Shown: positions 1 through 7,511 of the stretch, piece by piece
Layout: each line of letters begins with the position of its first letter
Numbering within the stretch: position 1 is the stretch's first letter
NCBI RefSeq assembly: GCF_030530635.1
Contig: NZ_JAUMUL010000036.1
Span: 1-33,832 of the forward strand
Direction of reading: 5' to 3'
Origin: Actinomyces sp.
GTDB taxonomy: Bacteria; Actinomycetota; Actinomycetes; Actinomycetales; Actinomycetaceae
Length of the DNA stretch: 33,832 nt
Notes under the pieces: model-generated
Seen by the model: the letters and a program-made list of their open reading frames with translations, nothing else
Databases searched by the model: none
Told to the model about the DNA's origin: nothing
Translations under genes and position numbers: made by a program

Positions 1-40
1 GGGCGATTGGTGACAACTCGGGGCGGCTGGTGGCAACTCG
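1..40. repeat. Tandem 20-bp repeat, two copies
   Basis: Bases 1-20 and 21-40 are two head-to-tail 20-mers that agree at 17 of 20 positions (GGGCGATTGGTGACAACTCG and GGGCGGCTGGTGGCAACTCG). A further partial unit, TGGCAACCG, follows directly. The array may continue upstream beyond the window. It lies in the leader ahead of uxuB. A weaker look-alike (GGGCAATTGGAGGCAACCTG) is at about 11383-11402 in the leader of the lplB operon. The function is unknown. Confidence 0.6.
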
Positions 41-116
41 TGGCAACCGAGACCGCGACGGCCGCCCGGGAGAGAATCTCTTGGAACGTATCCGCAGCAA
101 AGGAGCCGATCCGCCC

Positions 117-1730
117 ATGAGACTGACCATCGACGGCCTAGAGGACCGTGATGCCTACCGCGATGCCGGCGTGATCACCCCCGGCTTCGACGTCGCCGCC
201 ATGCAGGCCGCCGGCCGACGCCGCCCGCGGTGGCTGCATCTGGGCGCCGGCAACATCTTCCGCGTCTTCCTGGCCCGCATCGCCGACGACCTTTTCGCCG
301 CTGGCCGCCACTGGCCGATCACGGCCGTCGTCACTACCGACCCGGCGGGCTTCGAAGCCCGACTCGGCGCCCACGACCTACTGACCCTCTCGGTTACCCT
401 CAACCCCGACGGCGGCCGCGACCTGCGCGCCATCGCCGGGATCTGCGAGGCCCTGGCCACCCGCCGCGACGCCGACCTGGAACGCCTGTTCACCCTCGCC
501 GCCGACCCCGAGGTCACCCTCGTCTCCTTGACCATCACCGAGAAGGGCTACGCCGTCCGCGACGGCGTCGGCCGGCTCCTGCCCGAGGTTGCCGACGCCA
601 TCGCTGCCGAGCCCCGCGGCTACCAGGCCCACGCCATGGCGCTACTCGCCGCCCTGCTGCTGACCCGCTACGAGGCCGGCGGCGCCCCCATCACCCTGAT
701 GAGCTGCGACAACTTCAGCCACAACGGCGACCGGCTGCGCGAGGCCATCGACGTCGTCGCCCGCGGCTGGGTCCGGGCCGGCACTGCGCCCGAGGCCTTC
801 CTCGACTGGCTCGCCGACCCCGCCTGCGTAGCCTTCCCCATCACCGTCATCGACAAGATCACCCCCCGCCCCAGCGCCGCCGTGAGCGAGGAACTCACCC
901 GGATCGGCTTCACCGACATGGGGCTGACCACTCGCGGGCGCACGCCGCAGGCGGGCTTCGTCAACACCGAGCCCACCGAGTATCTGATCATTGAGGACGC
1001 CTTCGCCGCCGACCGCCCACCCTTCGAGCAGGCGGGCGCCCACGTCGTCGCACGCGAGGTGTGCGACGAGTTCGAGAACATGAAGGTGACCACCTGTCTC
1101 AACCCGCCACACACGGCCCTGGCCATCGCCGGCTGCCTGCTGCGCCTGCCCACCATCGACGCCGAGATGCGCGACCCCGCCCTGGAGGCACTGGTAAGCC
1201 GCCTGGGCTGGGACGAGGGCCTGCCGGTGGTCTCCGATCCCGGTGTAGTCGCGCCCGCGAACTTCCTCACCGAGGTCCTGAGCTCCCGCTTCACCAACCC
1301 CTACCTGCCCGACGACCCGGCCCGCATCGCCATGGACACCTCCCAGAAGATGCCCATCCGCTTCGGGCAGACCCTGCTGCGCTACCGCGACCGCGGCCTG
1401 GACATGGGTGCCCTCACCGCGATCCCGCTGGTGATCGCCCTGTGGTGCCGTTACCTGACCGGCATCGCCGACGACGGCACCCCCTTCACGCCGTCATCCG
1501 ACCCCCGCCTGGCCGAACTCGGCGCCCACGTCGCCGATCTGCCCCTGGGCGGGAGCGCCGACGCCGCGGCCATCCACAACGCACTGCAACCCATCCTGTC
1601 CGACTCGACCCTGTTCGCCCTGGACCTGTACACCACCCCGCTGGCCGCCAAGATCGAGGCGCTGGTGGCACGGCTGCTGGCCGGACCCGGCGCCGTGCGC
1701 GCCACCATTGAGGAGGAGATGCTGCCGTGA
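117..1730 (+). CDS. uxuB: Fructuronate reductase / D-mannonate oxidoreductase, mannitol dehydrogenase family
   Basis: A protein of 537 residues in the polyol-specific long-chain dehydrogenase family. It should reduce D-fructuronate to D-mannonate with NAD(P)H in the cytoplasm. The N-terminal dinucleotide-binding loop reads LHLGAGNIFR (about residues 40-49). The catalytic cluster of the C-terminal domain is visible as K323, N329 and H332 in MKVTTCLNPPH. The ATG at 117 is preferred to an upstream in-frame GTG at 30 because AAAGGAG lies just ahead of it and family homology begins there. The stop overlaps the start of uxuA (GTGA), so the two are probably co-translated. The family also contains mannitol and altronate dehydrogenases. 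The adjoining uxuA, eda and kdgK make fructuronate the likeliest substrate, and glucuronate freed by the GH67 enzyme the likely source. Confidence 0.88.
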   Translation: MRLTIDGLEDRDAYRDAGVITPGFDVAAMQAAGRRRPRWLHLGAGNIFRVFLARIADDLFAAGRHWPITAVVTTDPAGFEARLGAHDLLTLSVTLNPDGGRDLRAIAGICEALATRRDADLERLFTLAADPEVTLVSLTITEKGYAVRDGVGRLLPEVADAIAAEPRGYQAHAMALLAALLLTRYEAGGAPITLMSCDNFSHNGDRLREAIDVVARGWVRAGTAPEAFLDWLADPACVAFPITVIDKITPRPSAAVSEELTRIGFTDMGLTTRGRTPQAGFVNTEPTEYLIIEDAFAADRPPFEQAGAHVVAREVCDEFENMKVTTCLNPPHTALAIAGCLLRLPTIDAEMRDPALEALVSRLGWDEGLPVVSDPGVVAPANFLTEVLSSRFTNPYLPDDPARIAMDTSQKMPIRFGQTLLRYRDRGLDMGALTAIPLVIALWCRYLTGIADDGTPFTPSSDPRLAELGAHVADLPLGGSADAAAIHNALQPILSDSTLFALDLYTTPLAAKIEALVARLLAGPGAVRATIEEEMLP

Positions 1731-2848
1731 AGATGACTTTTCGCTGGTACGGGGAGGCCTACGATCCCATCCCCCTGGAGCACGTGCGCCAGATCCCCGG
1801 CATGACCGGCATCATGGGGGTGTTGGACCAGTACGCCGCGGGCGAGGTCTGGGCCCGAGAGGACATCGCCGCGTTGGTTGACCAGGTCCATGCCCAGCAC
1901 CTGGAATGCGAGGTCATCGAGTCCGTCAACGTCCACGAGGACATCAAGCTGGGCCTGCCCAGCCGCGACGCCTACATCGCCAACTATTGCCAGACTTTGG
2001 AGAACCTGGCGGCTTTCGGCATCAAGGTGGTCATCTACAACTTCATGCCGGTGTTCGACTGGCTGCGCACCGAGCTGTACCACCGCAACGAGGACGGCTC
2101 CACCTGCTTGTACTACAACCACGCCGACGTCGAGGGCATGGGACCGCGCGAGATCGTCGCCATGACCGAGCGCGCCTCCGGCGGGCTGACCCTGCCCGGC
2201 TGGGAGCCCGAGCGGCTGGGACGGCTGGAGGAGGTACTCGCCCTGTACGAGGGCATCGACCACGCCCAGATGCGCGAGCACTACCGCTACTTCCTCCAGG
2301 GCGTCATCCCCACCTGCGAGCAGGTCGGCATCCGCCTGGCGGTCCACCCCGACGACCCCGCCTGGGACCTGTTCGGCCTGCCGCGGATGTGCAAGAACCG
2401 GGACGACCTGGACGCCATCGTGGGTCTGGTCGACTCCCCGGCCAACTCCCTGTGCGTGTGCTCCGGGTCGCTCGGCTCCAACCCGGACAACGACGTGCCC
2501 GCGATCTTCCGCGAATTCGGCGAGCGCGGGCGCATCGCCGCCGCCCACGTGCGCAACGTCAAGCATCTGGGCCCCAAGCACTTCCAGGAGGCGCAGCACC
2601 TGTCCGCCGACGGCAGCCTGGACATGGCCGCCATCGTCGAGGCCATCTACGACACCTGCCCCGACGTGTACGTGCGCCCCGATCATGGCCGCATGATCTG
2701 GGGCGAGACCGGTCGCCCCGGCTACCCCCTGTACGACCGCGCCCTGGGAGCCACCTACATCAATGGCCTGTATGAGGCCACCGCCAAACTCAAGTCCCGC
2801 CCCGCCCCAACCACCGAGATCGGTCGCAGTAACCGCCGAGATCGGTAG
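1727..2848 (+). CDS. uxuA: D-mannonate dehydratase
   Basis: A protein of 373 residues that dehydrates D-mannonate to 2-keto-3-deoxygluconate, the step after UxuB. The N terminus MKMTFRWYGEAYDPIPLEHV and the following QIPGMTGIMG are hallmarks of the UxuA family. So are EVIESVNVHEDIKLG and the C-terminal YVRPDHGRMIWGE segment, with residues typical of metal and substrate binding in this TIM-barrel family. The start is a GTG overlapping the uxuB stop, with GAGGAGG at 1711-1717. An ATG two codons on (1733) is an alternative. The last ten or so residues (TEIGRSNRRDR) are not family sequence. They are translated from the first part of the 41-bp repeat at 2814-2854, and the stop codon lies inside that repeat. 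The original end of the gene was therefore probably shorter. Confidence 0.93.
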   Translation: MKMTFRWYGEAYDPIPLEHVRQIPGMTGIMGVLDQYAAGEVWAREDIAALVDQVHAQHLECEVIESVNVHEDIKLGLPSRDAYIANYCQTLENLAAFGIKVVIYNFMPVFDWLRTELYHRNEDGSTCLYYNHADVEGMGPREIVAMTERASGGLTLPGWEPERLGRLEEVLALYEGIDHAQMREHYRYFLQGVIPTCEQVGIRLAVHPDDPAWDLFGLPRMCKNRDDLDAIVGLVDSPANSLCVCSGSLGSNPDNDVPAIFREFGERGRIAAAHVRNVKHLGPKHFQEAQHLSADGSLDMAAIVEAIYDTCPDVYVRPDHGRMIWGETGRPGYPLYDRALGATYINGLYEATAKLKSRPAPTTEIGRSNRRDR

Positions 2849-2854
2849 ATATGG
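2814..2854 (+). repeat. 41-bp 3'-end repeat, copy 1
   Basis: The first of three 41-bp copies (others at 9035 and 20196). Each is built from two units 22 bp apart that share the core CGAGRTCGGT, and ends in GATATGG. This copy overlaps the 3' end of uxuA and supplies its stop codon. A further partial unit (TGTCGAGACCGG) follows at about 2856. The orientation relative to the preceding gene is the same in all three copies. Confidence 0.8.
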
Positions 2855-2916
2855 TTGTCGAGACCGGCACAACTGGCGTGCGCACTACTCACCACGGGCA
2901 CAGATAAGGAGATCCA

Positions 2917-3597
2917 ATGACAAGAACCACTGAAACACCCGGCCCGAACGCCGCCACCGCGTCGTCGTCTCTGACCGCTCTTCTGGCCGCCAACCCGGTG
3001 GTGCCCGTAGTCGTCGTCGACTCCGCGCAGGACGGCGTGAACGTCGGCAGAGCGCTGCTGGCCGGCGGCATTACGACGGCGGAGGTCACCTTCCGCACCG
3101 CCGCGGGTGCCGACGCCATCCGCGCCATGCAGGAGATCGAGGGCCTTACGGTCGGCGCCGGTACCGTCATCAACATCGCACAGGTTGAGGCCGCCGTCGC
3201 CGCCGGCGCGAAGTACATCGTCTCCCCGGGCTTCAGCGCCGAGGTGGTGCGCGCCGCCCAGGCAGCGGGCGTCCCCTCCCTGCCCGCCTGCGCCGACGCC
3301 TCCTGGATCATGGCAGCCCTCGAACTCGGTATCGACACCGTCAAGTTCTTCCCGGCGTCCATCAATGGCGGCGTGGCCGCCATCAAGGCGCTCTCTGCCG
3401 CGTTCCCCGGGTTGGGCTTCGTGCCCACCGGCGGCGTCAACGCCGGCAACCTGGCCGAGTACCTGTCCGTCGATGTGATCCGCGCCTGCGGTGGCTCCTG
3501 GATGGTGAAGCAGGACCTGGTCGCCGCGGGCGACTGGGAGCAGATCACCCGCCTGTCCACCGCGGCCAGGGAGATCGCGAAGGAGTGCGGCCGATGA
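2917..3597 (+). CDS. eda: 2-keto-3-deoxy-6-phosphogluconate (KDPG) aldolase
   Basis: A protein of 226 residues that cleaves KDPG to pyruvate and glyceraldehyde-3-phosphate, the last step of the hexuronate branch. It is a class I aldolase. The Schiff-base lysine is K143 in TVKFFPA and the general acid/base glutamate is E56 in AEVTFRT. The phosphate-binding GFVPTGGVNAGN loop is also present. The N terminus carries about 18 extra Thr/Ala-rich residues compared with the compact family fold. AAGGAG at 2906-2911 supports the ATG at 2917. The gene follows uxuA after 68 bp and overlaps kdgK by 4 bp (ATGA), so it very likely belongs to the same operon. The fold is shared with 4-hydroxy-2-oxoglutarate aldolase, and enzymes of this family may do both reactions. 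Confidence 0.92.
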   Translation: MTRTTETPGPNAATASSSLTALLAANPVVPVVVVDSAQDGVNVGRALLAGGITTAEVTFRTAAGADAIRAMQEIEGLTVGAGTVINIAQVEAAVAAGAKYIVSPGFSAEVVRAAQAAGVPSLPACADASWIMAALELGIDTVKFFPASINGGVAAIKALSAAFPGLGFVPTGGVNAGNLAEYLSVDVIRACGGSWMVKQDLVAAGDWEQITRLSTAAREIAKECGR

Positions 3598-4733
3598 GCA
3601 CCGTCACCGCAAGCGGCACAGACGCCACCACAACCGCACCGCTCCAGCCGCGCCCCGCCGAGGAGTGCCGTTACGACGTCGTCTCCCTGGGCGAGGTGAT
3701 GCTGCGCCTGGATCCGGGTGAGGGACGGGTGCGTACCGCCCGCCGCTTCGAGGCCTGGGAGGGCGGCGGCGAGTACAACGTCGCCCGCGGCCTGTCCCGC
3801 TGCTTCGGGCTGCGTGCCGGTGTGGTCACTGCGCTCGCGGACAACGAGGTCGGCCACCTGATCGAGGGCATGATCCTGGCCGGAGGCGTCGATCCCATGA
3901 TCACCTGGGCACCCTACGACGGCATCGGCCGTACCGTCCGCAACGGACTTAACTTCACCGAGCGCGGCTTCGGGGTGCGGGGCGCCGTCGGCGTGTCCGA
4001 CCGCGGGAACACCGCCATCGCCCAGTTGCGGGCCGACGACGTCGACTTCGAGTACCTGTTCGGCACCCTCGGGGTGCGCTGGCTACACACCGGCGGAATC
4101 TTCGCCGCGCTTTCGGAGTCGGCGGCCGAGGTCGCCGAGGCCGCCATGACGGCCGCCCGCCGCCACGGCACGATCATCTCCTACGACCTGAACTATCGTC
4201 CCTCCCTGTGGCAGGGGATCGGCGGCCGCGAACGCGCGCAGCTGGTCAACCGCCGTCTGGCGCGGTTCGTGGACGTCATGATTGGTAACGAGGAGGACTT
4301 CACCGCCTGCCTCGGCTACGAGGTGGAGGGCGTGGATGCCGGCCTGTCCAAGCTGGACACCACCGCCTTCGAACGCATGATCGAGCGTGTCACCGCCGAC
4401 TTCGACAACTTCAGGGTGGCCGCCACCACCCTGCGGCAGGTGCGCACCGCTACGGTCAACGACTGGTCTGCGATCGCCTGGTCGGCTAAGACGGGCTTCG
4501 TGCGGTCCACCCAGCGTCCCGGTCTGGAGATCCTCGACCGGGTGGGTGGGGGCGACTCCTTCGCCTCCGGCCTGATCTATGGGCTGATCGATACCGGCGA
4601 CCTGGCTACCGCCGTCGAGTACGGTGCGGCCCACGGCGCGCTGGCCATGACCACGCCCGGTGACACCACCATGGCCACCAGGGCCGAGGTGTTGCGGCTG
4701 GCCGCGGGCGGGGGCGCTCGGGTCCGGCGCTGA
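3594..4733 (+). CDS. kdgK: 2-keto-3-deoxygluconate kinase, PfkB family
   Basis: A protein of 379 residues that phosphorylates 2-keto-3-deoxygluconate to KDPG, the substrate of the neighbouring aldolase. The N-terminal strand VVSLGEVMLRLDPG and the WEGGGEYNVARGLSR segment match the sugar-binding part of ribokinase-like KdgK proteins. The C-terminal PfkB signature LDRVGGGDSFASG contains the catalytic base D321. An insert rich in charged residues (about 230-280) makes it longer than the roughly 310-residue E. coli enzyme, as is common for Gram-positive homologues. The ATG at 3594 overlaps the eda stop and follows AAGGAG at 3580-3585. An in-frame GTG three codons earlier (3585) is less well placed. 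It ends the hexuronate operon and is followed by a large hairpin. Confidence 0.88.
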   Translation: MSTVTASGTDATTTAPLQPRPAEECRYDVVSLGEVMLRLDPGEGRVRTARRFEAWEGGGEYNVARGLSRCFGLRAGVVTALADNEVGHLIEGMILAGGVDPMITWAPYDGIGRTVRNGLNFTERGFGVRGAVGVSDRGNTAIAQLRADDVDFEYLFGTLGVRWLHTGGIFAALSESAAEVAEAAMTAARRHGTIISYDLNYRPSLWQGIGGRERAQLVNRRLARFVDVMIGNEEDFTACLGYEVEGVDAGLSKLDTTAFERMIERVTADFDNFRVAATTLRQVRTATVNDWSAIAWSAKTGFVRSTQRPGLEILDRVGGGDSFASGLIYGLIDTGDLATAVEYGAAHGALAMTTPGDTTMATRAEVLRLAAGGGARVRR

Positions 4734-4769
4734 CGGATCAGCGCCTGAAACACGAGTTCACCTCAACGA

Positions 4770-4825
4770 CACGAGTTCTTGGAGGTTTGCGGGTGTTTAA
4801 GCCGTGCAGAACTCCAAAACTCGTG
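4770..4825. terminator. Long stem-loop between convergent genes
   Basis: CACGAGTTCTTGGAG (4770-4784) pairs with CTCCAAAACTCGTG (4812-4825), leaving one bulged base and a loop of 27 nt. The sequence CACGAGTTC also occurs as a direct repeat 19 bp upstream (4751-4759). It lies between the stop of kdgK (plus) and the stop of the ROK gene (minus), where a terminator serving both directions is expected. No long U-tract follows. Confidence 0.55.
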
Positions 4826-4894
4826 CGTCTGGGGGCAAATGCGTGTTTGTGGCACCCGTGGCAGGGCGATGCCGGGCGCATGGATGGCCGCGGC

Positions 4895-6163
4895 TCACAT
4901 CCAGGCGACCGGGTCGGCGACGACCTCCTCCAGCAGTGACCAGGCCGCACCGGTGACGGCCGGGGTCTGATCCTGCGAGGTGGTGATCACCTCGGGCACG
5001 GACCAGCGGGAGGACAGCACCCGCCGACGTAGCTCCGCATCCAGCTCGGGGCGCAGAATCTCAGCCAGCGGCGCCAAGTGTCCGCCCAGGATCACTGTGG
5101 GGATGTCGAGGATGTTGATGGCGGCGCTCAGTCCGACCCCGAGTGCCTGAGCGGCCCGGCTGACTGCCCGGCGCGCGGCGGAGTCGTCGGCCTGCCAGGC
5201 CGCCACCAGTTCCTCCGGCTCCGTCGTCTCATCCAGCCCGGCTGCGGCCAGGATGCGCCGGCGCCCCGCGTAGCGCTCCACACAGCCCCGGTTGCCGCAG
5301 GTGCACTGCGGTCCGCTGGGATCTACCTGGATGTGGCCGACCTCGCCTGCGAATCCCGAGGCTCCGAGCATGACTCGGCCTTCGCGCACGATCCCGGCAC
5401 CGATGCCGTTCTCTCCGGACAGGTAGATGAAGGAGGGGGCCGAGTGCGGCGCCGCGGGCCGGTCGCGGCCGGCGGTGAGTGCGCCGAAGTTCGCCTCGTT
5501 GCCCAGCTGCAGCACCAGGCCATCTCCTTCGAGCACCTCGGCCAGGAACGGGCGTGGATCGATCCGCTCCCAGCCCAGGTTCGGGGCGCGCAGCAGGGTC
5601 TCGTGAGAGACCAGGCCGGGCAGGGCGATGGCTACACCGACTCTGCGTGCCCGCTGCACGTCGTTGAGGTTCAGCACGTCAGTGGTCAGCTGCGCCAGCC
5701 GGGGGAGGACGTCGGCGGGATCGGAGTCCGCGAGGTCGTCGAGCACGACCCGCTCGGCCAGTACCTGGCCGGACAGATCGATGGCCCGTACTGCCATGCG
5801 GGAAACGTTCACTTCCAGGCCGATGGCCACGAAGGTGCCCCGGGCGGGCGCCAATGGCACCGCTGGTCGGCCGGGGCCGGAGGCGGGGGAGGGGTCCAGT
5901 TCGGTGAGGATACCGGCCGCCACCAGGTCGTCCGCCAACCGTGAGGCGGTTGAACGCGTCATGCCGGTGGCGGCGGCGACGTTAGCCCGCGATACGGGTT
6001 CGGGAGCGGCGAAGACGTGGCCGGCCAGTAGGGCGAGGTTCGCCGTACGCAGGCTGGACTGCCGGGCGGATACGGGAGAGGCGGATACCGGGGCGGCGGA
6101 GGCGGGGGACGATGCCGACGTCGTGCGGGCTTGAGACACGTCTTGACCATACCGCATGCCCAT
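4895..6163 (-). CDS. xylR: ROK-family transcriptional repressor, XylR-like
   Basis: A protein of up to 422 residues with a winged-helix N terminus followed by a ROK (sugar-kinase-like) domain. The DNA-binding part runs through SRANVAAATGMTRSTASRLADDL, and LGLEVNVSRMAVRAIDLSG starts the sugar-sensing domain. The ROK zinc motif is intact: CTCGNRGC (C287, C289, C294). It is divergent from xylA, the classic arrangement of XylR repressors that release xylose genes when xylose binds. The start is uncertain. The ATG at 6163 has no ribosome-binding site, and the xylA promoter hexamers overlap it. A GTG at 6139 or a later codon just before SSLRTANLALLAGH is possible. The Ala/Ser-rich first 35 residues are probably disordered or untranslated. 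Confidence 0.82.
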   Translation of the reverse strand: MGMRYGQDVSQARTTSASSPASAAPVSASPVSARQSSLRTANLALLAGHVFAAPEPVSRANVAAATGMTRSTASRLADDLVAAGILTELDPSPASGPGRPAVPLAPARGTFVAIGLEVNVSRMAVRAIDLSGQVLAERVVLDDLADSDPADVLPRLAQLTTDVLNLNDVQRARRVGVAIALPGLVSHETLLRAPNLGWERIDPRPFLAEVLEGDGLVLQLGNEANFGALTAGRDRPAAPHSAPSFIYLSGENGIGAGIVREGRVMLGASGFAGEVGHIQVDPSGPQCTCGNRGCVERYAGRRRILAAAGLDETTEPEELVAAWQADDSAARRAVSRAAQALGVGLSAAINILDIPTVILGGHLAPLAEILRPELDAELRRRVLSSRWSVPEVITTSQDQTPAVTGAAWSLLEEVVADPVAWM

Positions 6164-6171
6164 GGCATAGT
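6143..6171 (+). promoter_or_regulatory. Predicted xylA promoter
   Basis: TTGACC (6143-6148), a 17-bp spacer and CATAGT (6166-6171) form a sigma-70-like promoter 37 bp ahead of the xylA ATG. It overlaps the annotated first codons of the divergent ROK gene, so a repressor bound here could block both directions. The palindromic steps GCATGC and CCATGG lie in the spacer. The prediction rests on hexamer match and spacing only. Confidence 0.5.
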
Positions 6172-6207
6172 TGCGTCAGCGAACAAAATCAGGCTCGAGG
6201 AGGAACC

Positions 6208-7389
6208 ATGGTTCGTAAGCCCACCAAGGAAGACAAGTTCTCATTCGGTCTGTGGACCGTCGGCTGGCTGGCTGCCGATCCCTTCGGCGACACCACGCGC
6301 ACCGCGCTCAAGCCATGGGAGTACGCCGAGAAGCTCGCCGAACTGGGTGCCTGGGGCATTACCTTCCACGACAATGACGTCTTCCCCTTCGACGCCACCG
6401 ACGCCGAGCGCGAGAGAATCGTCGGCAGGCTCAAGGACACGGTGGACGCCACGGGCCTGACCATCGAGATGGTCACCACCAACACCTTCACCCACCCGAT
6501 CTTCAAGGACGGCGGCCTGACCAATAATGACCGCTCCATCCGCCGCTTCGGCCTGCGCAAGATCCTGCGCAATGTGGATCTGGCGGCCGAGTTGGGTGCC
6601 ACCACCTTCGTCATGTGGGGTGGCCGTGAGGGCGCCGAGTACGACTCCTCCAAGGACCTGGGTGCGGTTTTCGACCGCTACAAGGAGGGGCTGGACACGG
6701 TCGCCCAGTACATCAAGGATCAGGGCTACAACTTGCGTATCGGCCTGGAGCCCAAACCGAATGAGCCCCGCGGTGACATCTTCCTGCCCACCGTCGGTCA
6801 CGCCCTCGCCCTGATCGCCGAGCTGGACAACGGCGACATCGTCGGTCTTAACCCGGAGGTCGGCCACGAGCAGATGGCGGGTCTGAACTACACCCACGCG
6901 CTCGCCCAGGCGCTGAACGCCGGCAAGCTCTTCCACATCGACCTCAACGGCCAGAAGGGTCTGAAGTACGACCAGGACCTGGTCTTCGGCCACGGCGACC
7001 TACTCAGTGCCTTCTTCACCGTGGACCTGCTGGTCAACGGCTTCCCCGGCGGCGGCCCCCGATACGACGGGCCGATCCACTTCGACTACAAGCCCTCGCG
7101 CACCGACGGCATCGACGGCGTGTGGGAGTCCGCGGCCGCGAACATGGAGATGTACATCCAGTTGGCGAACAAGGCTCGCGCCTTCCGCGCCGACCCGGAG
7201 GTGCAGGAGGCACTCAAGCTCTCCGGCATCTACGAGCTCAGCGAACCGACCCTGGCCGAGGGGGAGACGATCGCCGACCTGCTAGCCGACCGCTCCGCCT
7301 ATGAGGACTTCGACGCCGAGGCCGCCGCCGCCCGCGACTACCACTACGTCGACCTCTACCAGAAGGCCGTACAGCACCTCATCGGCTGA
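6208..7389 (+). CDS. xylA: Xylose isomerase, class I
   Basis: A protein of 393 residues that converts D-xylose to D-xylulose in the cytoplasm. It aligns by eye over its full length with the short (class I) actinobacterial enzymes of about 388 residues. The catalytic pair H54 and D57 (FHDND) and the metal/substrate residues E181 and K183 (LEPKPNEPRGD) fall at the same numbers as in Streptomyces enzymes. Further ligands lie in NPEVGHEQMAG and HIDLNGQKG. GAGGAGG just upstream supports the ATG at 6208. It is followed by xylB on the same strand after 122 bp. Control by the divergent ROK protein is likely from position. Confidence 0.97.
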   Translation: MVRKPTKEDKFSFGLWTVGWLAADPFGDTTRTALKPWEYAEKLAELGAWGITFHDNDVFPFDATDAERERIVGRLKDTVDATGLTIEMVTTNTFTHPIFKDGGLTNNDRSIRRFGLRKILRNVDLAAELGATTFVMWGGREGAEYDSSKDLGAVFDRYKEGLDTVAQYIKDQGYNLRIGLEPKPNEPRGDIFLPTVGHALALIAELDNGDIVGLNPEVGHEQMAGLNYTHALAQALNAGKLFHIDLNGQKGLKYDQDLVFGHGDLLSAFFTVDLLVNGFPGGGPRYDGPIHFDYKPSRTDGIDGVWESAAANMEMYIQLANKARAFRADPEVQEALKLSGIYELSEPTLAEGETIADLLADRSAYEDFDAEAAAARDYHYVDLYQKAVQHLIG

Positions 7390-7511
7390 GCGCTGTTCGC
7401 AACGTTCAACGATCACCAACCGAACCGGAAACCCGGAAACTCTGTCAGCGGCCGGCCGTGGGCTGAGCAATCGGTCCACGGCCGACCCGCCTTCAACGCG
7501 GAAGGAATCCC

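Noticed and set aside
30..116. N-terminal extension of uxuB from the GTG at 30
   Set aside because: The added residues come from the tandem 20-bp repeat and have no family match. A ribosome-binding site sits before the ATG at 117.
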